A stretch of DNA of 64,000 nt from Brachionus rotundiformis (lineage: Eukaryota > Rotifera > Eurotatoria > Ploima > Brachionidae), in assembly GCA_016802295.1 (NCBI GenBank), contig JAESIW010000124.1, positions 533,164 through 597,163 of the forward strand, in the 5' to 3' direction. Shown here piece by piece: positions 54,991 to 64,000 of this stretch. The translations under genes and the position numbers were made by a program. The notes below the pieces were generated by a model that did no database searches, was not told the origin of the DNA, and was given only the letters and a program-made list of their open reading frames with translations. How positions within the stretch are numbered: position 1 is the first letter of the stretch; every line of letters starts with the position of its first letter.

Positions 54991-55132
54991 TGGGGTTGTG
55001 AAGTTGGTTTCAATTCGATCATTTCAATTCAGAAAAATTTGAATAACTTTTTTACTAAAAGAGATAATTATAGTAAAAAAGTTATTCAAATTTTTCTGAA
55101 TTGAAAAGAACTTCACAGCCCCATTCTCAGTC
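54991..55132. mobile_element. 142-bp fold-back MITE
   Basis: Nearly the whole element is an inverted repeat: an inner perfect arm of about 34 bp (TCAATTCAGAAAAATTTGAA... and its inverse) around a 13-base loop, and outer arms TGGGGTTGTGAAGTT and AACTTCACAGCCCC. ATTCTCAG flanks it on both sides (54983-54990 and 55133-55140), an 8-bp (or 7-bp if the terminal A is counted in the element) target duplication. There is no coding capacity. It would form a strong hairpin if transcribed. Confidence 0.9.
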
Positions 55133-55140
55133 TGATCGTG

Positions 55141-56399
55141 CAATTCTTTTTTTAATCAATAATAAATTGGCTTCATTTTAATCGTTTCAGAATCATATAT
55201 CCAAAGAATAAGTTTTTTTATTAATAAAAAAAGTTAAATAACAAAATTAGAAATAATTTTCAGAAATTTTTTATGTTAGCTCCATTGTAACCAATTTGTT
55301 AAAATGTATTTTGTCTAAAAATTCAATACTCAATATTTGCTTTTATATTTTAACCTCGAAACTTGATATTCTCATAAAAATGTTCAAAAAAATAATCTGT
55401 AAACATAAGCATACGATTTGGTCTATTGATATAATAATTTTTTTCGATAAAACTTAAAAACAAAAGAGGATTTAAAAGCTTGATCTTTCGATTAGAGATA
55501 ATTTTATAAATAATGTATTGGAATCATAAACAAATTTATTTCATCAAACATCAATCAAACTTTTTAGTTTTTTATTCAAAGAATTTTTGAATCGTTATTT
55601 AAAATATATATTTTATTTTATTATTCAAACTTAGATAACTTTATTTGAGAAAGTTAATATATCAATTTATTGATATAAGCTAATTCAATAAAAAACTTAA
55701 ATTAAGACTAGATTTGATAAATAATTTTATAGGAAGCTTAAATTTAGATGCAAATATAATTAGAATTTTTTAAAAGTAGGTTTATTTATAAGCGCGTTTC
55801 CCGTGATCAAAGATTTATTTCAAAAATAGAATAATAAACATTTACTAAGTTTCATGAAAATGAATACTAAAAATGTAAACATGAAATTGAATCCGCTATA
55901 AATAAAATGATATATTTAATAGATTCTATTAACAATTAAAAATGATTTATGTTTTATAATTTAAGCTTATTTTTGAAAATGTTCGTTCGAAACCTAGAGC
56001 TAGTAGAAAGAAAGGTGGTGTTTGAGAATTTTACCATTTTTCCCAGAATTTATCTAACCTATAATATAAAGATGATAAAATTAAGTATTTTAAACTTATT
56101 TGAAATATTATTACAATTTTATTCATTTCCTATCAAAAATAGAATTAAGCTAAAATTTGACCATATGTTCAACTATATATACTATTAATTATAGAAAATC
56201 ATTTTCAATTATGAAAATGAAAATATTTATCTTTTAATATTTTTTTTTTGATAAAGTGATTTAGGCATAAAAGATATTAATTTTGTGATAAATAACTATG
56301 CAAGTCTTATCTATAAAAAATTCTTTTCTTACTCTAATCTTAACTCAGTTATTTTTTTGAATGTAATAAAACGTTCTCACTAAACTTTATTTAAAAAAA
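55141..56399. other. Intergenic, no gene seen
   Basis: About 1.26 kb of AT-rich DNA without recognisable genes; the open frame at 55949-56188 is not supported by any family signature. Confidence 0.5.
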
Positions 56400-56595
56400 G
56401 GAGATCCAAAGTACAAAGGGTAAGATGCTTCAAAGAGTTAGCGGTTACTTAAATTATTACGCGTCATTTGTGAGAAAAATAGTGCACATTATAAATGCGT
56501 TTTAAAAAATAGAAGAGGGTATTGGTGGCACTTGGACATCATTCTTAAAGTAGACAGGCTCAATTTTAAAGTTATTTATAACGAACCCCCTTATG
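56400..56595 (+). pseudogene. Possible LTR-type reverse transcriptase fragment interrupted by the hAT
   Basis: The plus strand encodes KMLQRVSGYLNYYASFVRKI, which resembles the region just after the palm of LTR-type reverse transcriptases (LR.FLG..NYYR.FI). It is followed by an unclear stretch with one stop. The frame continues across the hAT insertion (NEPP|YVWSAKYSICNF, resuming at 62548). The match is short, so the family assignment is tentative. Confidence 0.35.
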
Positions 56596-56623
56596 TAGTG
56601 TTGGTGTCCGTGCAAGCAGACAG

Positions 56624-56785
56624 TAAACGGGCCAAAAATTTTAAAAACCGTGACCGTGACCGTATTATCCGTCCCAATTTTTGCGGGCGGACCCTGGCCC
56701 GTTTATTTTGGCGGGCTAATTTTTGGCCCGTTTAATAACTTTCAAAGTTAAACGGGCGGTGCAAGAAACCGTTCCAATTTCTATG
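56624..56785. repeat. Left subterminal GC-rich repeat of the hAT
   Basis: Several copies of GGGCC..AAATTTT, GACCGT and GGCCCGTTTA-type motifs occur within 160 bp. The inverse of this block is found at about 62335-62515. Such clusters are normally bound by the hAT transposase. Confidence 0.85.
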
Positions 56786-57311
56786 TAAGATAAAACAATT
56801 TTTCTGGGCGTTTAAGATCATCTGGAACCTTACTTTTTAGAAATAAATTCATGGAATTTAAAAAAAAAAATTACTTTTTCAGAATTTAAAATAATTTAAT
56901 AAAATTTAAAAAATACTTAAAATTTTTATTTTAAAAAATACTCAAAAAAAGCAAATTTTTTTAAATTCAAAATTTCTACTTTATTCTTTTAATTTCTTAA
57001 ATATTAAATTTGTAATTATCTTTATTTAAAATATATAATTCTTTTAAAATAATAAATTAATTATTAATCATTTGTCGTAGCATTATTTGAAGAGAATTTA
57101 GACAAATCCTTATTAAAAAGGACAGTTAAATAATGATAAATAACCAATAAAGATAAGTTTGGGTCAAAAATGATCGATTCAAATTTTTTATATGAAATAC
57201 TATACTGACTTTTATAAAAAAATATTTATCTATATATTTAAATGCACTAAAATCTTATTATGAAAATAAATCTAAATGTTGAATTTTGAAAATCAAAAAA
57301 TTTTTTTAAAA

Positions 57312-57383
57312 CAATGGAGGATCGAACCCTCTACCTTTGGATATTATGCACATCACTCTGACCATTGGGCTATTTCGACTTAC
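57312..57383 (-). tRNA. tRNA-Met(CAT)-like pseudogene
   Basis: On the minus strand there is an A box (TAGCCCAATGG) and a perfect B box (GGTTCGATCC) at tRNA spacing. Between them a GATG..TATC stem encloses a loop containing CAT, and AAGGT precedes the T arm, as in elongator tRNA-Met. The T arm (GAGGG/CCTCC) pairs, but the acceptor ends do not pair and position 33 is not T. I read it as a tRNA-derived pseudogene or a tRNA-derived SINE head inside the hAT. Confidence 0.5.
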
Positions 57384-57643
57384 ATTTAATACATGTTTAA
57401 TTATTAAATTTAAATAATTTATTTAATTGATAAAAGATCAAAGTCTAAACATAATTTAGACATATTTTAAATTTGATAAATGACTTGTCAAAATTGAAAA
57501 ATAAAATGAAAACATTACTTTCAAAATTAAAAATTAAATCAATTTTGGAAAGTTCAAATAAAAAATATTGAGCTATCAAAAATAGAAATAAGATTTAATT
57601 ATCAATTAAAAATAAAAATTAAAAAACCTTATTTCCTGCTTGT

Positions 57644-57988
57644 AAAGCTAATTTTCAAGTTAGATTCAAGGCTTTATCTCCTACTCAATTAAACTGGCAC
57701 AATGATTCGTTATTTGGACCATAAACATGGTATGAAATTATCTCAAAAAATTGAAAACAATCAAAGGGACAAAGATCCATCTTTTCTTCTCCTTATGTTT
57801 ATTATCACTGCAAGTCTACCTTTTCGTTGCGTTGATAATCAATTCTTCAAGCTATTTTGTAATTATTTAAATCCTAATTTTAAACTTCCAACACGGAAAG
57901 ACCTTTCGGAATTATCAAGTTTTTATTTCGATAAACAAAAAAAGCTAATTTTCAAGTTGGATTCAAGGCTTTATCTCCTACTCAATTA
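57644..57988 (+). repeat. Partial transposase duplication between 48-bp direct repeats
   Basis: The bases 57693-57942 duplicate 59904-60152 of the hAT transposase (IRYLDHKHGMKL.. to ..SFYFDKQK) almost without change. The duplicate is bracketed by two 48-bp direct copies of AAAGCTAATTTTCAAGTT..ACTCAATTA (57644-57691 and 57941-57988), differing at one base. The bracket sequence is not present at the parental site. Confidence 0.9.
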
Positions 57989-57989
57989 G

Positions 57990-58810
57990 TAGGCGACACC
58001 ATAGTAAGGGTCGGGTAACGTCAAAAATTACCAAGTTCTTACTCATATCGTACTGGTCATCTTAAAATGCCATTTTTCTAATGGCTACCAGTCTTTACTG
58101 CTTTTGTCATTTTTTAAAAGAGGTTGATTTGGATATCACTCGCCCGGGTCGAAGCGGTCTTTCCGATTAGACCCTCACGAGTTGAGTCAGCGAGGCTATG
58201 TTGTAATGGAGACAGATAGCTAATGATGCTGGCGGTGACCTCTTTGCCTATTCATAGTGATAGTTTTGATTCGATCACTATGGTGGGGTTATAAAGATTG
58301 ACAAAAGAGTTCTTTATACGTATGCGCCTAAAAAGGGTTCCCGTGGGACGGAATCCTTAAATATTTGTTTAAACTGCGGGGTGCCATTTTCTAATTAAAC
58401 TAGATCTCTACATCATGCTATGGACATATTCATTCTGACTATGTATCGGATAGCATGAAATAGAGTAAATAGTTTACTAGGGATGGCATCGTGATGAGCG
58501 CAGTATGGAAATGGTATGATTTATGGTATGGAATGGAATAATGATTGGTATGGATGTCTGGAATTTAATTGATGAAATTTTCGATTGAGAGGACTTTTGC
58601 ATATGAAGAATTCGATCATTTTACCATTTTTTCTTCTTTTCTCTCTTGTTATGTTAAGTAGTGTTAAGAATTATTAGTTTAATTAATCAAAAAAAAGCTT
58701 GCACATTTGTAATTCGATCTTAATACGCGCAGTCCGATACCTGTTAGGCTATTCTGACCGTATAATGGGCTATACTATTCATTTTCTATAGTCACGCAAG
58801 CTTTCACATC
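57990..58810. other. GC-richer segment of unknown nature inside the hAT
   Basis: About 800 bp with clearly higher GC than both flanks and no long open frame. It contains blocks such as CGCCCGGGTCGAAGCGG (about 58141), GCTGGCGGTGACC (about 58229), GGGTTCCCGTGGGACGG (about 58337), and a TATGG/AATGG-rich stretch at 58500-58565. Composition suggests foreign DNA or a structured non-coding region. I cannot identify it. Confidence 0.4.
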
Positions 58811-59507
58811 TTTTGTATTTTAGCTTAAGGTATCGTTTGTACAATCAATTTATTTTAATCGAGTCGAAAAATCAATCAAACAAGCAATTTTTTGTACTTA
58901 TTTTATTAAATAATATTATAAAAGCTAAGATTTTTTTAAAACTATTCACATTTTATTGTATTATTAGCTCAATTAATATTTTTTTAAATAAACTTCAAAT
59001 AAAAAAACTTTTATTTTGATTTGCTTATTTGATTTAAAAAATATTTAGCTTCATTTGATCTTAATTGATTCAAATAACTAAAAATCTTTACTAAGGGTCA
59101 ATTAATTTTTAGTTTAACATTAATTTGTCTAAATTAAAAACTTTTTTGTTAAATCATTATTTTGTTTAATAATTATATAAATAAGATTTATTTAAATCGA
59201 ATTTAATTCTCTTAATAAATTGATCCATTTATAGTTTATTTATAATTTCTTCAAAACCAAATTAAGTAGGCCGTGGCATGCCTATTATTAAGACTAGAAC
59301 TTAAAATATTTATATATTTTTTTTTCAAAAATTTCGGTTATTATTATGTGATTTTTACTTCTATTAATTAATTTATTTTAAAAAATCTTTTATTTCAATT
59401 TTTAAATAAAAATTTTAAATCACGACATTTAAGATAAAAAAAAATTACTTTTAGACTTAAATTTGAAATTAAAATTAATAATTTATCAATCATAATTTTT
59501 CTCGAAA
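58811..59507. other. Non-coding part of the hAT
   Basis: AT-rich DNA upstream of the transposase; presumably its promoter and 5' UTR. No further feature is seen. Confidence 0.4.
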
Positions 59508-61607
59508 ATGTCACTTCAAAAATTAACAAGATCTGAATCTACTAATGTTAATGATTCACAAGAAAAACGACTTCGAAGTTTAGAACCATGTTCAAGTGTG
59601 CATTTGGATATTTTCGAAAATGATAATCTAGTTACTAAGCAAGTTAATAATCTATCATTTAATGAAGATAATAATTCTCAGACAGTTTTACCTGTTTTAT
59701 CCAATTATGAAGATGATATCGAGATTGGTCGGAGGAAATAGACATCGAAATGTTGGGATTATTTCCAATTGAAAAAGCTTAAAAAAGATTTCATTGGAAA
59801 GTCAAATGAAAAAGGTGAAATTTTGCCCAATCGCATAGTCAAATGTATGTTTAAAACAAGTAATGATATTGGTATTTTGGAATTTGCCCATAATGACAAT
59901 TCAACTGGCACAATGATTCGTCATTTGGACCATAAACATGGTATGAAATTATCTCAAAAAATTGAAAACAATCAAAGGGACAAAGATCCATCTTTTCTTC
60001 TCCTTATGTTTATTATCACTGCAAGTCTACCTTTTCGTTGCGTTGATAATCAATTCTTCAAGCTATTTTGTAATTATTTAAATCCTAATTTTAAACTTCC
60101 AACACGGAAGGACCTTTCGGAATTATCAAGTTTTTATTTCGATAAACAAAAAAGCTCTCTGTAACAAAACTTAACAATGTAAAACATATAAGTCTTACTA
60201 CCGATTGTTGGACATCTGTGCAACATTTTTCTTATATTAGCTTAACCGCTCATTTTCTCGACGAAAAACTTAATCTTCAGTCAATGTCAGCTAAGAATCT
60301 GGCAGAAAATATAACTTGCCTTCTTCATGAGTTTTCAATTCAAGATAAAATTAAATTTATTACAACAGATAATGTTAACTCAATGATCAAATGTCTAAAC
60401 ATCTTGACATGGATAGAATACCGTGTATAGGCCATTTATTAAATTTGATTGTTTAAAACTCTTTGAAAGTTTTTAAACAGAAATTAATCAGAAATGAAGA
60501 AAATAGTTACTTTTTATGTGCGAAAAAAACATCTCAAAATATGGAACAATCTGAAAAACAAAAACTTGATGAATCCGTAATTCTGCTTATAAATTTACAT
60601 AATGAACAATTAAATATTTTTTCACAAGCATTAGAGAAGTGTAGCTCAATCGCTTCATATTATAATCATTCAACCACTATGAAAGAAGAATTGATCAAAA
60701 AGCAAAGAGAAAACGGTGAAAAAGTGCTTTCAATCGTCCAACAGGTAGTAACACGATGGAATAGTACATTTCTGATGATTGAGAGTATAATCAAAAATCA
60801 CGAATCGCTTAATTTAATCTTATCAAAAGAACAAAAACATAAACATTTACAACTTAAATCAATTGAAGTGGAAATTCTTGAAGAAGCAATGTTGTTTTTA
60901 CAAACTTTTTATAATATAACTGAAGATATTTCATTTGAGTTCTCAACAACCTCAAGTTTAATTATTCCTGCTTTTACAACTTTAATAAAAGCGTGTGAGA
61001 TAAATTTAGAAAAAAAAGCGTTTTCAATTGGTTTTAAAGAATTGATTAAACTATATTTAGAGTTTTATATTGAAAAATATAATATATTTCAAAACAATCA
61101 CCTTATTCTAGCATCTTTTCTAAATCCAAGATACAAGAAATTTTCTAGCTCTATGGAAACGCAAAAAATTATCTTTGTCGAGAAGGCGGAAAAGCAGATT
61201 AGAGACACTATTTTAGATTTCAAGGAAGTAATTAATTTGACAAATACATTGAAAAAGAATCCACCATATGATGTAAGATCGAAGCAAAGAAAAGGAGTTC
61301 AAATGAGTGACTCATCGGATGAAGAAAATGAAATTGAGATAAATTGGCGAGCAGTGAAAAAAGAAATCACAAATTATAAATTAGAGCCAAAAACAAATAA
61401 ATTGTCAGAATTTTGGAAAAATAACAAGAGCAAATATCCAATTCTATTCGAATATTTTAAATGTTATGCAACTGCTCAAGCCACAAGCACACCCTCTGAA
61501 AGAATATTTTCAAGGACTGGCTATCAAATTTGAGACAGAAGAAACAAGATTTCACCTGAAAAGGTTGAAAAAATTATGTTTTTGTATGAAAATTATGATT
61601 TAGATTA
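59508..61607 (+). pseudogene. hAT transposase (BED finger type), interrupted
   Basis: Frames 59508-59741, 59769-60164, 60218-60430 and 60463-61533 are successive parts of one hAT transposase. A BED-finger-like region ends in HLDHKHGMK (about 59925), though one Cys of the finger seems lost. RNase H-like core motifs follow: LTTDCWTSVQHFSYISL (about 60193), ITTDNVNSM (about 60360), IPCIGHLLNLIV (about 60420) and QQVVTRWNSTFLM (about 60740). The C-terminal dimerisation segment YATAQATSTPSERIFSRTG is at about 61466-61520. Stops occur at 59741, at about 60164, near 60455 and at 61531, with a frameshift near 60400; after 61533 the frame reads on to LYENYDLD near 61605. It resembles ZBED/hobo-like hAT enzymes. 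The copy is inactive unless some interruptions are introns, for which splice signals are poor. Confidence 0.85.
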
Positions 61608-62334
61608 ATAAATAAACATAAGTATTTTAACAAATAAATAAAATTAAACAAAATATTTCTTTTAATGATAGGAAAAATTTATAAAATCAATTAAAAAATT
61701 ATAAAATAAATAAAGAATAAATAAAACGGTAAGATAAAACTAAAAAAAACATTCATAACTTTAAGTAGGCTCTAAAAAATCAAATTTTTTTATTATATAT
61801 TAATTTTTTTTTATATTTTTTTTAGAGATCCCATTTTATTCTAAACGATGTGAAAACCAGAATAAGTTTTAAAATACTCATAGTCTTTAAAATTGTAATC
61901 TTCTAAATTCTATAAAGAAATAAATGGCCGCAATACTAAGAGGAAATAAATTTACGTTAATTTCCATCGCACATATATATTAGTTATCCTTTAATTTTTT
62001 AATTAATTAATTAATTAAGCTTTAAATTTTTGAAAAATAATTTTCTGTGATCGATCTTCACAATTAATATTCTACATTATCATTTAAACAAATCCCACAG
62101 AAAAAAAATTAAATAAAATAAAGAAATTAAAATATCAAAATAAGCTTCTAAAACACCTTATGTGCCACATGTCTGTCTCTCTTATGTTGGATTTTAGATT
62201 AAGTAAGAGTTTTTTTTTTGAATAAGAATAGAAAATCTTTTTTTTTAAACTTAATCAAAGATGTGAATGTTCTAAAATAAACAGAATAAACAGTTCTAAT
62301 AATATATTAAAATAGCTTAATTTTTTATTTATTT
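61608..62334. other. 3' non-coding part of the hAT
   Basis: AT-rich DNA downstream of the transposase with several AATAAA signals (from about 61610). No gene is seen. Confidence 0.4.
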
Positions 62335-62515
62335 CCTGTTTTGGCGGTCCAAAAATTAGCCCGCCAAAATAAACGGGCCAGGGTCCGCCCGCCAAAATTG
62401 GAACGGTTTCTTGGACCGCCCGTTTGACTTTGAACGGTTATTAAACGGGCCAAAAATTATCCCGCCTAAATAAACGGGCCAACAACCGCGGTGAACCGCC
62501 CGTTTTTGGACCGGT
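62335..62515. repeat. Right subterminal GC-rich repeat of the hAT
   Basis: Inverse of the left subterminal block, with AAACGGGCC and GGCGGTCC motifs repeated about six times, directly inside the right terminus. Confidence 0.85.
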
Positions 62516-62564
62516 TAGCTCTGTTCGCGTCCAACACTACCCTTATGTCTGGTCAGCTAAATAT

Positions 62565-62656
62565 TCCATTTGTAATTTTGATATCATGGTATTGTTTAAA
62601 AAGAGGTATATATCTTTGTGCTTGGCTTAATGCTTCATCTGCTAAACCATTATCAA
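62565..62656 (-). pseudogene. C-terminal fragment of the AAA/nuclease gene, inverted to copy 2
   Basis: The minus strand encodes ADEALSQAQRYIPLFKQYHD and IKI, the part just after the nuclease IIELKY motif, then breaks off at about 62568 into unrelated DNA. The first residues are degraded by a 4-bp deletion. It lies on the far side of the shared upstream region from the copy starting at 62977 and points away from it. Confidence 0.8.
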
Positions 62657-62659
62657 TTA

Positions 62660-62976
62660 GATTATAGCTCATTTTTTGTCAAGTTAATTTTTAAGTTTTT
62701 TTTTTCAAAATTACAAAGTGGAAAGAATTTATTTGAAATTTTAAACATGAATATCATTTTTAGATTTTTTCGCATACAAATAATATTAAGAAAATTACTT
62801 GACGTTTAAGGAAGATATGCTATTCACTCAGAATATTTATTTTTAATGCTACTACTTCTTGATAAGAATTTTACAGAAAAAATTAAATTGTTGGGAAGGC
62901 GATTTGAAAAATAAATAGTGAATTAATTTAAATATATTGAGCATCTATAAAAATAAATAATTTAAGCATCGGTAAA
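62660..62976. promoter_or_regulatory. Conserved upstream region of the AAA/nuclease copies
   Basis: About 320 bp that in reverse matches 48944-49320 and, more weakly, the sequence upstream of the full copy (about 44370-44740). Shared blocks include ATTCTGAGTG-like, CAAGAAGTAG and the block immediately before ATG (AGCATCGGTAAA). Conservation between dispersed copies suggests it is part of the mobile unit and holds its promoter. No specific TATA element was assigned. Confidence 0.55.
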
Positions 62977-64000
62977 ATGTTCAGTCCCCCAACAACGTCA
63001 AGAAAAGCTTATACAGAAAGCCCTAAAAGCGGTTCTACTCTTTCTTCTCCTGGTAGAAGAAAGGTTGTAACAGAATCCAAGACTGCAATTGGTGTAAATA
63101 CATTTAAAGAAATAACTGAAGAAAGTAGTGTTTTTATAGATAAAAGTTTACTTATCAAAGAGTTAATAGAAAGCAAAGCAGAAGTCATATTAATAACGTG
63201 TCCAAGAAGATGGGGTAAATCTGTTAACATGGATATGATTAAGACTTTTTTAGAGATCGAAGTTGATAGAGAAGGAAATAAATATTCCGATAAAACCAAA
63301 ACTAGAAATTACAAACTTTTTCAAGGTACTACAAGCTTTGGGAATTTAGATGCACCCTTAAATATAGCACAAGATAAAGATTTCAAAAATAAGTATGATC
63401 AGTATCAGGGCGAATATCCAGTTATATCTGTTGATTTTAAAAATGCTAAGGGTACTTCTTATAAAGAAGTTTTAGATAAAGTAAAGCTTGCAATAAATAA
63501 CGCTTTTAAACAACATGAATACATGATAAATGTGCTAAATAAAATTCTCAAAAATGAAGAAATCGATGACTTAAAAAGGGAAGAGGCAAATGATTCCCTG
63601 AGTCTATTTAAAAAAATTTACAAAAACAATGGACAAGAAGCGACTGACCTTGACGTTCAGAATAGTTTAAAATTCCTATCTGAATTACTGCATACTCATT
63701 TTGGCAAGAAAGCATTTATATTGATGGATGAATATGATACACCAATTAACAATATCTTACAAAGCAAAAAGTTTTCTGAAGAAGAGCTAGAAAGCACTTT
63801 AATGCTTTTTAGAACAATGATGGGTACGGCATTTAAAGGAAATGAACATTTAGAAAAGGGACTAATTACAGGAGTATTTAGAATAGCCAAATCTAGTCTG
63901 TTTTCCGATCTAAATAATATAGTAGAACATAATTTTTTAAATAATCAATTTGCAAAATATTATGGTTTTACTGAATGCGAAATAAGATATCTTTTTGATG
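62977..64000 (+). CDS. AAA-ATPase-like / nuclease-like protein, second full-type copy, cut by window edge
   Basis: An open frame from ATG 62977 (MFSPPTTSRKAYTESPKSGS) runs 341 codons to the end of the window without a stop. It is nearly identical to the protein at 42378-44474 over the whole shared part, including CPRRWGKS (Walker-A-like), SVDFKNAKGTSYKEVLDK, LLHTHFGKKAFILMDEYDTP (Walker B) and RIAKSSLFSDLNNIVEHNFL. Differences are mostly single substitutions such as SHTTS versus PPTTS. The nuclease half lies beyond the window. Two intact copies this similar, in opposite orientation about 20 kb apart, imply recent duplication or transposition. Confidence 0.88.
   Translation, partial: MFSPPTTSRKAYTESPKSGSTLSSPGRRKVVTESKTAIGVNTFKEITEESSVFIDKSLLIKELIESKAEVILITCPRRWGKSVNMDMIKTFLEIEVDREGNKYSDKTKTRNYKLFQGTTSFGNLDAPLNIAQDKDFKNKYDQYQGEYPVISVDFKNAKGTSYKEVLDKVKLAINNAFKQHEYMINVLNKILKNEEIDDLKREEANDSLSLFKKIYKNNGQEATDLDVQNSLKFLSELLHTHFGKKAFILMDEYDTPINNILQSKKFSEEELESTLMLFRTMMGTAFKGNEHLEKGLITGVFRIAKSSLFSDLNNIVEHNFLNNQFAKYYGFTECEIRYLFD

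Larger units (their letters stand above)
56596..62539 (+). mobile_element. hAT DNA transposon, 5.94 kb, with 8-bp target duplication
   Basis: Both ends begin TAGTGTTGG (left 56596-56604; right inverted, ending at 62539). CCCTTATG flanks it (56588-56595 and 62540-62547), the 8-bp duplication typical of hAT elements. About 170 bp at each end is GC-rich and rich in CCCGTTT/AAACGGGC motifs arranged as subterminal inverted repeats, the likely transposase-binding sites. It contains a decayed hAT transposase (59508-61607), a partial duplication of it (57693-57942), a tRNA-like sequence and a GC-richer segment at about 57990-58810. With a damaged transposase the copy is probably not autonomous. Confidence 0.93.

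Noticed and set aside
55949..56188. 79-residue open frame
   Set aside because: No recognisable domain and it lies in AT-rich DNA next to transposons. Probably chance.
59741..60463. Introns explaining the breaks in the hAT transposase
   Set aside because: I found no GT..AG pair of usual size and strength that removes the stops while keeping the motifs in frame, so decay is the simpler reading. Transcript data could change this.
40724..64000. Bacterial contamination suggested by the AAA-ATPase-like/DUF1703 genes
   Set aside because: The copies are embedded among eukaryotic LINEs, a spliced MULE and PXMP4 exons, share the local AT bias, and occur at several sites.
1..64000. CRISPR array or prokaryotic operon
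   Set aside because: No regularly spaced repeat-spacer array. Genes have spliceosomal introns and metazoan identities.

Overview
This is a strongly AT-rich piece of an animal nuclear genome. The cellular genes are metazoan types (a multi-PDZ PATJ/MUPP1-like scaffold, a neuroligin/cholinesterase-like adhesion protein, a GAS2-like cytoskeletal linker, PRPS-associated protein, APRT, eIF3 subunit L, PXMP4). Most are split by very short introns of about 45-55 nt with GT..AG ends. Compact introns, AT richness and several transposon families point to a small invertebrate. A rotifer-like lophotrochozoan is my guess, but the sequence alone does not prove it.

Layout. 1-6 kb: tandem repeat, a dead Tc1/mariner transposase, a broken multi-exon gene and two decayed non-LTR reverse transcriptases. 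7.5-9.1 kb (-): PRPS-associated protein. 11-18 kb (+): a 2,135-residue scaffold with about ten PDZ domains. 18.5-20.6 kb (-): cholinesterase-like protein without the catalytic serine. 22.4-23.1 kb (-): CAP-domain protein. 24.1-25.0 kb (+): SET-domain protein. 25.7-26.3 kb (+): LINE remnant split by a 157-bp MITE. 26.5-27.1 kb (-): APRT. 27.3-27.9 kb (+): small secreted Lys-rich protein. 28.6-30.9 kb (-): eIF3L. 30.9-34.9 kb: gene desert. 34.9-40.0 kb (+): GAS2-like protein.

40.7-64 kb is a nested transposon cluster. At its core is a multicopy gene for a fused AAA-ATPase-like / PD-(D/E)XK nuclease-like protein: one full copy (42378-44474, -), one near-identical copy running off the right edge (62977-64000+, +), and fragments. 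The full copy lies between inverted repeats of about 0.65-0.85 kb that begin inside its own 3' coding end. This is the architecture expected of an unrecognised DNA transposon and is the main candidate novelty. Inserted in and beside it are a 3.8-kb LINE bounded by 170-bp direct repeats, a second LINE that hosts a 2.3-kb MULE (9-bp target duplication) and a 589-bp MITE (8-bp target duplication), a 142-bp fold-back MITE, and a 5.9-kb hAT element (8-bp target duplication). Two inverted copies of the last exon of PXMP4 flank the core.

Functional links: PRPSAP regulates PRPP synthesis and APRT consumes PRPP in purine salvage, but they are 17 kb apart and I infer no co-regulation. The other cellular genes are unrelated single-copy loci. 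Coordinates of exons were deduced by reading splice signals and keeping family-conserved frames. Percent identities were judged by eye, not computed.
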